Assembly: GCF_003967355.1 (NCBI RefSeq)
Contig: NZ_BIFH01000014.1
Span: 310,001 to 374,000, forward strand
Source of the DNA: Embleya hyalina
Lineage (GTDB): Bacteria; Actinomycetota; Actinomycetes; Streptomycetales; Streptomycetaceae
Length of the DNA stretch: 64,000 nucleotides
Reading direction: 5' to 3'
Shown here in pieces: positions 50,701 through 56,900 of the stretch. The notes under the pieces were generated by a model. It did not search any database. It had not been told where the DNA came from and saw nothing but the letters and a program-made list of their open reading frames with translations. Every line of letters begins with the position of its first letter. Within the stretch, counting starts at the first letter, position 1. A program made the position numbers and the translations under genes.

Positions 50701-52409
50701 GGCACGCTCGGCGGGTGGCCGGCCCCGGTCCGGACCAGGTCGAGCGCGGACAGCGAGGACAGCGACGGGGTGTGCGTGACGCTCGAAAGCGTGGACGGGG
50801 TGGGCAGCGCGTGTACCGCGCCGGCCGCGCCGGTGGTCGGCGAGAGCTGCCCGATCGAGTGGACCGCGTTGAGCTCCATCCGGCCACTGCCCGCCGGCGT
50901 CGGCAGTTTGGCCCAGTCGCCGATCTGCACCATCTTCATGTCGCGCGCGCCGATGTCCAGGAGCGCGTCCATGCGGCGCACCGCGTCCGGCGCGAACTGC
51001 ATCACCTCGCCGAGGGTGGTGGGGATGTGCAGGCCGGCGGGGGAGGTGACGGTCAGGTTCGTCGTCGGCAGGTCCAGGGCCTTCATCCGCAACTCGTTCG
51101 CGCCGAACCCGGACCAGTCGCCGGCCCGGATCCGGGCCAGGTCGCCCACCGGCATCTCGGGCAGCGCGCCCAGGTGCGGCGTCGTCGGGATCTGGCTCAG
51201 GCCGCGCCCGCCCGCGCCGAGCAGCGGCGAGGCGTAGCGGAACTTGCCGAGCACACCACGCTCGTAGAAGCCGATCTGCAACGCGCGCTTGAGCCCGAAC
51301 CGGCTGATCTCGGCCGCGTCCACCGGCAGGATCAGCCGCAGCCACTTGGTGCCGCCGAGTTCGGACTTGAGGAACTTCCAGGTGCTGCCGGCCGCGCCCT
51401 TGACCATGTTCGGGATGGCGCGGAAAAGGGCCGGTATCGCCTTGAAGCCCTTGATCACCAGGAGGCCGCCCTTGAGCAGCGTGCCGCCGACCCACGACGG
51501 CAGTTTCAGCGCGGCCCCGCCCAGCCACAGGGCACCCGACTTGACCCAGCCGCCCGCGAGCCGGGCGAAGTCCTTCAGGCCCGGGATGAACGCGAACGAG
51601 CGGAACGCCCCCGCGTTGAAGGCGCCCTTGAGCGCGCCCCACGCGCCCTGGGCGAAGGGCTTGATGCCCTTGGTCCAGAGGAACTTCGCGCCGTCCTTGA
51701 ACAGTTTGAACAGGTTCAGGCCCTTGGTGGTCGGCGCGATCATGCCCAGACCCGCCAGGAACAGGTCGAGCAACCCGGCCTTGCCGTTGGCGACGTCCAC
51801 CGCGGTCTTGACGAACAGGACCAGGTTGATCCCGATCGCGAGCAGCGCCAGCGGACCGCCGAGGAGCAGCGCGGGCAGGATCAGGATGATCGCCAGCCAG
51901 TTGAACGCCTCCCAGAACAGGTCGCAGTTCGACACCGGCTGCTTGATCCCGGTCGCCGCGCTGTTGAGCACCTTCGCGGCGGTCTCGGCCTGGGTGCGCT
52001 GGGTGCCGCCCGCGTTGCGCGCGGTCGTGCCGTACGTGGCGCGCTGCGGATCCTCCAGGGGCAGGTCCCGGCCGTTCGCCAACGCCGTGTCGGCGACCCG
52101 CTGCTGGGCCTCCATTACGTCCACGTACGTGTGCAGCGCCTTGGCCGAGTGCTCGAACGCGTCCGCGATGCTGGTCACGAACTCGCGGAGCGGGCCGCTG
52201 ATCTTCTCCCGCAGCGCGTCGGCGGTCTGCCCGACGAACGCGCCATTGCCCGTCTTGTCCAGGACCGAGTTCAACGCGTCGTCGATCTCGCGGGCGACCT
52301 TGCCCAGGCTCTCCATCGAGGTGATCAGTGTGCGCAGCCGAACGGGGTCGCCCGGGGTGGGATCGGTGCTCAGGCCGATCGCGTTCCAGTCGGTGGGGCG
52401 ATTGCCCAT
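44790..52409 (-). CDS. Giant repeat protein, putative type VII-secreted effector (2539 aa)
   Basis: The N-terminal ~115 residues form an all-helical secretion domain (SMESLGKVAREIDDALNSVL, FVGQTADALREKISGPLREF, ALHTYVDVMEAQQRVADTAL), typical of actinobacterial T7SS-targeted proteins. Hydrophobic helices follow at ~165-205 (WLAIILILPALLLGGPLALL). A Pro/Ala-rich region at ~600-820 precedes nine ~65-aa repeats at ~912-1475 (GYRVTDPATGHSVRYGDDGR type). A tract of RHS/YD-like short motifs (WRKFDRAG, WRRYDGDGNL) continues to ~2230. The last ~250 residues are a membrane-active-looking Gly-rich domain (VGGVIKGGVGAFVHENKWDG) ending FKIGEKMFNGWLLPKVRAG. I recognise no nuclease or other toxin motif. It shares an operon with the AAA/beta-helix gene. 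Secretion is inferred. Confidence 0.85.
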   Translation of the reverse strand: MGNRPTDWNAIGLSTDPTPGDPVRLRTLITSMESLGKVAREIDDALNSVLDKTGNGAFVGQTADALREKISGPLREFVTSIADAFEHSAKALHTYVDVMEAQQRVADTALANGRDLPLEDPQRATYGTTARNAGGTQRTQAETAAKVLNSAATGIKQPVSNCDLFWEAFNWLAIILILPALLLGGPLALLAIGINLVLFVKTAVDVANGKAGLLDLFLAGLGMIAPTTKGLNLFKLFKDGAKFLWTKGIKPFAQGAWGALKGAFNAGAFRSFAFIPGLKDFARLAGGWVKSGALWLGGAALKLPSWVGGTLLKGGLLVIKGFKAIPALFRAIPNMVKGAAGSTWKFLKSELGGTKWLRLILPVDAAEISRFGLKRALQIGFYERGVLGKFRYASPLLGAGGRGLSQIPTTPHLGALPEMPVGDLARIRAGDWSGFGANELRMKALDLPTTNLTVTSPAGLHIPTTLGEVMQFAPDAVRRMDALLDIGARDMKMVQIGDWAKLPTPAGSGRMELNAVHSIGQLSPTTGAAGAVHALPTPSTLSSVTHTPSLSSLSALDLVRTGAGHPPSVPSLVTANTPGAGAGIAHLPAPTGHVTAPSLPAAGLNHGLPAPSLPAPNVAGHGLSGPGLPGHGAPAPHVELQSTGFGSTANLSAPSPTALAGGPPPTALVPDHAGNALDLLDHGPKTMPRPDGPAHAGALPTAPPPHGPGGGGELRPGTPTGNQVAVAPTPPPVGHLAGPPNRLTGAQLEQLWQRDADRIGALFGKADDPLRANRIEAWRDLTSARNELGRAQQVLHDLEVRPGGSSTPSVYERDAKIAVQTASAKVETATTRLDSLGVDPARIDKGMAQIQAQSLLERPRLVGGTHDLGGGNTLPTTSVAGTVPPPNPNLTAHVGAGSTNLDGATVRTPVRDGYRVTDPATGHSVRYGDDGRLLDESLALHSPGEPRFVVDDGGGRPFLTDANGDPVLGFDVTVVRGGYRVTDTTGGQTVRYRTNGAVAEQGIALGGTGAPRFVVHGNDARPPILTNAHGKPITDSVFTPFENGYRVTDPATGGSVRYGTDGRVVEHGVALRGLDEPHFVVRGERGPVLTDLHGTRIDDVHVTPTDGGGYRVTEPTSGQTTRYRGDGTIAESGLALHGAGDTHIVVPGEHGPTLTDLHGNAIDGVHVTPTTNGGYRVTEPTSGQTTRYRGDGTIAESGLVLTGFSGDPHFVLFREGRPSVLTDVHGKPITDRRLTEFDNGYHITDPATGRSVRYDANGVAIERGFGLTELGEPHFIVDRGAGPVLTDVRGTPVAGVEVTPLGAGGYRVTETAGGHSTRYAANGWVGEHGIALGGSAEPRFVVGEGTNRHVTDMLGTPVPHHTATVTDQGFRVVDTRTNVSTLHGADGALIERGIAVGGPGEARFVVGEGADRVLTDANGARVTDRAVTVVDNGYRVTDPATGHSFRHDTVTNTFEHGTRLGRTGQGPFAVGDTLTDLHGNPLPAEQRLTRLTAADGTHTGYRIDVVHPNTPRHGEFHEFGTNGTVTREAFNVLDDGRMTGHQYVVDHSTPTPTWRQDFHPDSPGDPFTHNEFQHGTVDTSGAANGGLRLKSSSPDRVVIFERRMLPGGTTLDAFRRTDLSGFGTFSHRTKWIEWGADGTPLGQGSRKFDTSGFGYTDVDGHFVTVREFRDTIQKFDGRAGHTLGVKGTDGWTWHRFDGAGNELASGPRTTHWDGGWSDRHGPGAGNHAGELVQKQWGELHRTDHARHYLEHPLGADGFRKASWDELSPQGKEAGKHVVEADGSTFTTTRVSEQRPPSWARKWLADNRTDPAGNHAFLASDTRYQVFTWEKSVVGADGNLVPHGNGTRFVGDDGSSFDILADGTFARSQTKLADGTTLKAGDTVRPHANAPAGTTPWSKGDVTGYRLDTPGGPGGRNWQDFRPVTNADGVVTHWEMVREGFENGNIRHYATPDSPTHGTPGAATPAPEAPVAPNPRGNWVEYDAHGYVAGRRDTWQLADNRSVTIVAHGSSTAKTWQWERLDAAGQVRESGKRVLFRSSDDPKLPFDDSFRDFDAHNNLVRERRMLDDGRYVDAWQAPGTDTWTWRKFDRAGAIMPQPGTGTHERVWWNPKAAEGAGGWQATPLDGRNLLFRDRFVPTTGETLVIRETPPHITDAPARVREYGPGGATSPNTATWKEFDHGAAVRTRSALPDGQFLERDAWRGQWRRYDGDGNLLARRTDGGAVITTDSLGRWRVVGSEYDFRGQVTEVRGWVRRVREGQRMPWKGDMTGIDVTRFRTALTGIPGVLPTGSIHLAEAAYQSGGSVLGKKLALEFAQEFAIEFTANIIVADINARAQGKSLTETDWQKAALNAAVGGVIKGGVGAFVHENKWDGFRKLGDFKSGYGNIDGGKHWNRRPGNHDKTWANEWAGNETAVRWRSGTYDFGYSAGVGMLAGLVNGSINASVFGVKGADGLTHKVFGWEALGDGGIASLSGVVSTGSVSLARIGFLNAAGGRFFHRQGVSEFLLNIGFKIGEKMFNGWLLPKVRAGIDPAWYQQKDA
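47985..49680 (-). repeat. Nine ~195-bp (65-aa) coding repeats in the giant gene
   Basis: Units start with GYRVT[DE] and run GYRV-T-x(4)-G-x(3)-RY-x(3)-G-x(9)-L-x(8)-FVV-x(9)-LTD-x-G. Two successive copies share 82 bp with a single mismatch (48813-48894 and 49008-49089), exactly 195 bp apart, which indicates recent duplication or gene conversion. The outer copies are more diverged. Confidence 0.9.
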
Positions 52410-52443
52410 GACCCGTCGTCTCCTCGCCGTGCTCGCCGGACCT

Positions 52444-52537
52444 CGCCGTGACCACGCCCGGGCCCACCGGACGGTTCATCCGACGACGTGTCGCGGCCGC
52501 GATGAACCGTCCGGTGGGCCCGGGCGTGGTCACGGCG
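52444..52537. promoter_or_regulatory. Perfect 37-bp-arm inverted repeat in a divergent promoter
   Basis: Bases 52444-52480 are the exact reverse complement of 52501-52537, separated by 20 bp (52481-52500). The inner ends read ...GGACGGTTCATC and GATGAACCGTCC..., the outer ends CGCCGTGACC and GGTCACGGCG. It occupies the gap between the giant effector gene (-) and the WXG-like gene (+), so both mRNAs could begin with the same leader. It may be a regulatory cruciform, a dual operator or a recombination site. Confidence 0.9.
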
Positions 52538-52580
52538 ACGGATCCGGCCGAGGGATCCGCGATGCCCGACGGGAGCGGAC

Positions 52581-53426
52581 GTGGTCGACTTCGCGCTGGA
52601 CTACAGCACGCTGGCCGAGGCCAAGAAGGACATGTACGACCTGGCCGACCGCATCTCGCCCACGCTCAAGTCGAGCGACTTCGCGACCCTGGGCAAGGGC
52701 GGCTACACCGACGCCCAGGCGGTGTTCGGCGACCCGACGCTGACCACCGCGTTCCGCAGCCTGTACCGGCTGTCCGCGGGCCCGATGACCCGCGCCGAGG
52801 ACCTGCTGAAGAAGCTCGGCGACTGCTTCGGCAAGGTCGGCGACGCCTACTTCAACGCCGACGCGCAGATCACCGAGGGCCTGGGCGTGATGGGCGCCAC
52901 GATGGGCCTGGCGGAGTGGCGCAACAAGGTCGCCGCCTGGAAGTACAAGCAGGACCACCTGGACGAGTGCGCCAAACCCGGACCCGACGGCACACTCCCG
53001 GAGTTCTGCAAGGCCACCGACCCCGGCGACAAACCGCCGCTGGACAAGGTGATCACCACGCCCAACGGCGGCCGGATCGAGACCCACCTGACCCTGGACG
53101 CGGACGGCAACGTGATCAAGGAGGAGACCAAGGTCGTCAGCAACGGCCAGACCTACACCTCGGTCACCACCTACGACTCGAGTCGGCTGAACTACACCAC
53201 CGTGTCCACCGCGCCGGACGGTGGCGTGACCACCACCGAGACGCACCTGAACGCCAACGGGGGCGGCACGCAGAAGGTGGTCGACTCCGAAGGAAAGACG
53301 CACACCTACGCGCGCGCCGACGGCAAGCACGAATGGGTGGACACCACACCCAAGCCGCCGGAGAAGCCCGTCCCGCCGGGCGGTGGCGGCGGTGGTGGCG
53401 GCGGGCGCATCCCGCGCCGCGACTGA
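52581..53426 (+). CDS. WXG100/LXG-like protein with C-terminal extension
   Basis: A 281-aa protein. Residues ~1-130 are helical (LDYSTLAEAKKDMYDLADRI, FRSLYRLSAGPMTRAEDLLK, FGKVGDAYFNADAQITEGLG), as in ESAT-6-related secreted proteins. Residues ~150-255 are beta-rich with Thr repeats (ETHLTLDADGNVIKEETKVV, TSVTTYDSSRLNYTTVSTAP), similar in style to the repeats of the giant effector. The end is a Pro/Gly stretch (PGGGGGGGGGRIPRRD). The GTG start has GGGAG 7 bp upstream. It is divergent from the giant gene across the inverted repeat and likely forms an operon with the next WXG100 gene. Confidence 0.85.
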   Translation: MVDFALDYSTLAEAKKDMYDLADRISPTLKSSDFATLGKGGYTDAQAVFGDPTLTTAFRSLYRLSAGPMTRAEDLLKKLGDCFGKVGDAYFNADAQITEGLGVMGATMGLAEWRNKVAAWKYKQDHLDECAKPGPDGTLPEFCKATDPGDKPPLDKVITTPNGGRIETHLTLDADGNVIKEETKVVSNGQTYTSVTTYDSSRLNYTTVSTAPDGGVTTTETHLNANGGGTQKVVDSEGKTHTYARADGKHEWVDTTPKPPEKPVPPGGGGGGGGGRIPRRD

Positions 53427-53525
53427 GCCGCCGTCGTACACCCCCATCGCCCGGCAGCCCCTGTAGCTCCCCGTAGTCCCCGTTCGTCGTACCCCCACGA
53501 CGAGCCGATCTTCCCTGGAGGAACC

Positions 53526-53825
53526 ATGCCCGATATCGCACTCGACTTCGGCCGCATCGACGAGGTCGCCGGCAAGTTGACCAAGGCGAAGGAGACCATC
53601 ACGCCGATGATCAACACGCTGCTCTCCGACGTGAACGGGCTGCTGGACAACGGCATGGTCTTCAAGGAGTCGAGCCCGGCCATGCGCGAGGCCTACTCGA
53701 AGTTCAACACCAGCCTGACCGCCGCCGTCGACGGCATCCTGATCTTCTCCGAGATGTTCGCCAAGATTCGCACCCAGATGCACGAGATGGACGTGGAGAT
53801 GGCGAAGAACCTGAAGAAGAGCTGA
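53526..53825 (+). CDS. WXG100-family (ESAT-6-like) protein without the WXG tripeptide
   Basis: A 99-aa helical hairpin protein of the usual WXG100 size: IALDFGRIDEVAGKLTKAKE, then a long second helix FNTSLTAAVDGILIFSEMFA and KIRTQMHEMDVEMAKNLKKS. The turn reads NGMVFKESSPAMREAY, so Trp-x-Gly is absent. The ATG has GGAGG 6-7 bp upstream. It should pair with itself or with the neighbouring WXG-like protein and be exported by the adjacent EssC/EccC ATPase. A bidirectional terminator follows. Confidence 0.9.
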   Translation: MPDIALDFGRIDEVAGKLTKAKETITPMINTLLSDVNGLLDNGMVFKESSPAMREAYSKFNTSLTAAVDGILIFSEMFAKIRTQMHEMDVEMAKNLKKS

Positions 53826-53840
53826 GCCGGCGCCGAACCC

Positions 53841-53877
53841 GTTCGGGCCGCTTCCCTCGGCGGGAAGCGGCCCGAAC
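53841..53877. terminator. Bidirectional terminator between WXG100 and EccC genes
   Basis: GTTCGGGCCGCTTCC (53841-53855) and GGAAGCGGCCCGAAC (53863-53877) pair perfectly over 15 bp with a 7-nt loop. Confidence 0.93.
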
Positions 53878-53906
53878 TCGTGTGCCCGACGCGGGGGTTC
53901 GTCCGG

Positions 53907-56900
53907 CTACTCGGCCGATCGCAACACCGTCAGCGGCACCTGCACCGCCATCGGCGCGCCGCCCGGCCCCGCGGTCCACGCCCGCCCGGGTACGGGCGGC
54001 GCCGAGCGCACCACGTTCGTCGGCAGTCGTACGCCGATCATGTCGCCCTCCTGCATGTTCTTCGGCGCGAGCAGGACGCCGCTGCGACTGCCGCGTCGGG
54101 CCGCGGTGAGCCAACTGCCCATCGCCACCTGAAGGGCGTCGTAGGACCCCGCGTACAGCAGCCCCTGCCCCCGGTCGCGGCCCGCGATCGCCAGGTCGCG
54201 CAGCACCCGGTCGGCGGCGGGCATCCCGAGCAGTTCGGCGTCGTCCACGACCACCACGCGCGGACCGGACAACTCCTCCAGGGCCCGCTCGACGGCCTCG
54301 GCGGCGGGATCCTCCTCGGTCAGCAGCCGCACCTGGGGGTGTTGTGCCAGCCCGCGCAGCGGCGACTCGCGCGGGGTGAGCACCACCAGCGAGGTGCCGC
54401 CCGCGAGCAACGACACCGACAAGGACGCGAGCGTGGTGCTGCGCCCGGTCCCGGCGGGCCCGATCACGCAGAACACCGACCTGGCGGCGAAGTCCGCCCC
54501 GATCGGCTCCGCACGGTCGCCACCGATGCCGAGCAGGCCCCACATCGGGCGGCGCGACTCGGCCGGCACCCGCTCGTACGCGGCCGCGAACTCGACCACG
54601 CGAGGCAGCGTCGGGATCGGCACCGGCATACGCTCGCGCGGCACCGAGGCATCGCGCCGGGCCGCCGCCGTGCCGATCCGGCGCAGCGCCTCGGCCTGCT
54701 CCTGTCCGCTCGGATCGGGCGCGAGCAGCGCGACCTGACTCTCCGTCTGGGACAACACGTGCCAGCCGCGACCGGGTGAGATCACCGCCGGCACCTTGCG
54801 GATCGGCATGCCGGCCATCTGGTAGTCGCTGCGATCCGCCTGGCGCAACAACAGTTTGTGGTCGTTGTGCGCGGACAACCGCCCGCTCAGCAGCGCCCGT
54901 TCGGACGTCGCCACGATGTGGATGCCGGCCGCCGCGCCCTCGCGCAGCAGGCGCATCGTGTCGTCCACGAGCCGGCCGCCGTCGTGGTCGTCGAGCAGCG
55001 CGACCAGGGAGTCCCAGCCGTCGAGCAGGATCACGATGTGCGCGGGCCGCTCGGCCGCCGGGAGGATCCGGCGCAACTCCACCAAACCGGCGGCGTTGTG
55101 CGCACTGCACCGTTCCTGACGCTCGGTCAACTCGCGGACCAGATAGCCCAGCAGCCGCCCCATCCGCTCCATGTCGTGCCGCGAGACCACCGCGCCGCAG
55201 TGCGGCAGGGTCTCCAGCGCGGCCAGTCCGCCGCCGCCCGCGTCGATCCCGTACAGGTGCACGTCGGCGCAACTCGCCGTGGCCGCCGCGGAACCCCCGA
55301 GGGTGCGCAACACCTGGGTGCGGCCCGAGCGCGGCGAGCCGATCACGTACAGGTGGCCGAACGTGGCCAGGTCCATCGTGGTCACCCGCTGCTCCTGGAG
55401 TTGCGGAACGTCCTCCAGGGCGTAGGGGATCGGTGGCGGGCAGGAGTCGGACGCGTCGACGTCGGCCCGCTCCACCGGCGGCAGGTCGTCCACCAGTACG
55501 CGCTCCGCCAGGGGCGGCAACCACGGGCTGGGCAGCGGGCGGTAGTCGGGCAGCGTCTCGGCCGCCTCGCGCAGCGCCAGGACCAGGGCGTTGAGGTCGG
55601 TCGGGTTGGGCGTGTCCGCGGTGTCCGGGCCCTCGTCGATCGTCGGCAGCGACGCGGGCCGGCCCAGGCCGGCCAGGGTCAGTTCGGTGGCGCGCACCGC
55701 GCGGGTCGGACCGGTCTTCTCGGCGGCGCCGCCGGGGACGGGCCGCTCGGCGCCCACCCACGCGGCCTGGAACGGCACCGCGGCGTTCGGTCCGGTGCGG
55801 ATCAGCGCCCGGCCGGGCGTGCCGGCCGAGATGTGCACGGCCTCCATGGTGTCGATGATGTCCTGGCTCTCGCCCGCGTCGGTCACCCGCAGGGCGATCC
55901 GCAGGTTGGTGTTCGCGCGGATGTCCCCGGTGACCACGCCGGCCGGCCGCTGGGTGGCCAGCACCAGGTGGATCCCGAGCGAACGGCCGCGCTGGGCGAT
56001 GTTGATCAGCCCCGCGACGAAGTCGGGCACCTCGCGGACGAGGGTGGCGAACTCGTCGATCACCAGGATCAGTCGGGGCAGCGGCGCCAGGGTGGGGTCG
56101 CCGGCGCGCTTGCCCCGGTACTCCGGGTGGTCCTTGGCGCCGACGTCGGCCAACAGCTGTTCGCGGCGCCGCAGTTCCGCCGCCAGCGACTCCAGCGCCC
56201 GGGTGGCCAGATGCTCGTCCAGGTCGGTGACCATGCCGAGGGTGTGCGGGAGTTCGGCGCACTCGCTGAACGCGCTGCCGCCCTTGTAGTCGACCAGCAC
56301 GAAGGTCAGCTCGTCCGGGCGGTTGGCCACCGCGAGCGCGGACACGAAGCTCTGCAACAACTCGGACTTGCCGGACCCGGTGGTACCCGCGATCAGGCCG
56401 TGCGGACCGTCGCGCACCAGGTCGATGCGCAGCGGACCGTCGTAGCCGGCACCCAGGGTGAACGTGGTCGAGGCCGGGCGGCGGGCCCAACGGGCCAGGA
56501 AGTCGGCCGCCTTCGGCGGTTCGGCGTCGACCAGGTCGAGCAGCTTGACGGTCTGCGGCAGGCCGCTGTCGTGTTCGGGGCTGACGTCGCGCAACGGGGC
56601 CAGGGCCCGGGCCAGTTGCTCGCACCACGCGGCGTCCACGTGGTCGGCGCGTACGTCCGTCACGTCGGGCAGTCCGGTCTGGCGCACGGTGAGGTGGCGG
56701 CCGGCCGCCAGCACGACGGCGGTGCACTCCTCCGGCAGCAGCCGCTCGCGTTCGTCCAGACAGACGCTGAACACCCGGGCCGCCGGGCCCTCGGTGAGCA
56801 CCTGGACCATGCCGGGCACCTCGCGCAACTGCCGGGCGCCGTCGGCGATCACCAGGATGTCGGGGCCGCTGAACATGGCCTGGCCCATCGACGAGCCCAT

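Noticed and set aside
52448-53476. Plus-strand frame starting MTTPGPTGRFI, mirrored on the minus strand
   Set aside because: The shared peptide start is a result of the 37-bp inverted repeat, and the frame runs over the WXG-like gene out of phase.
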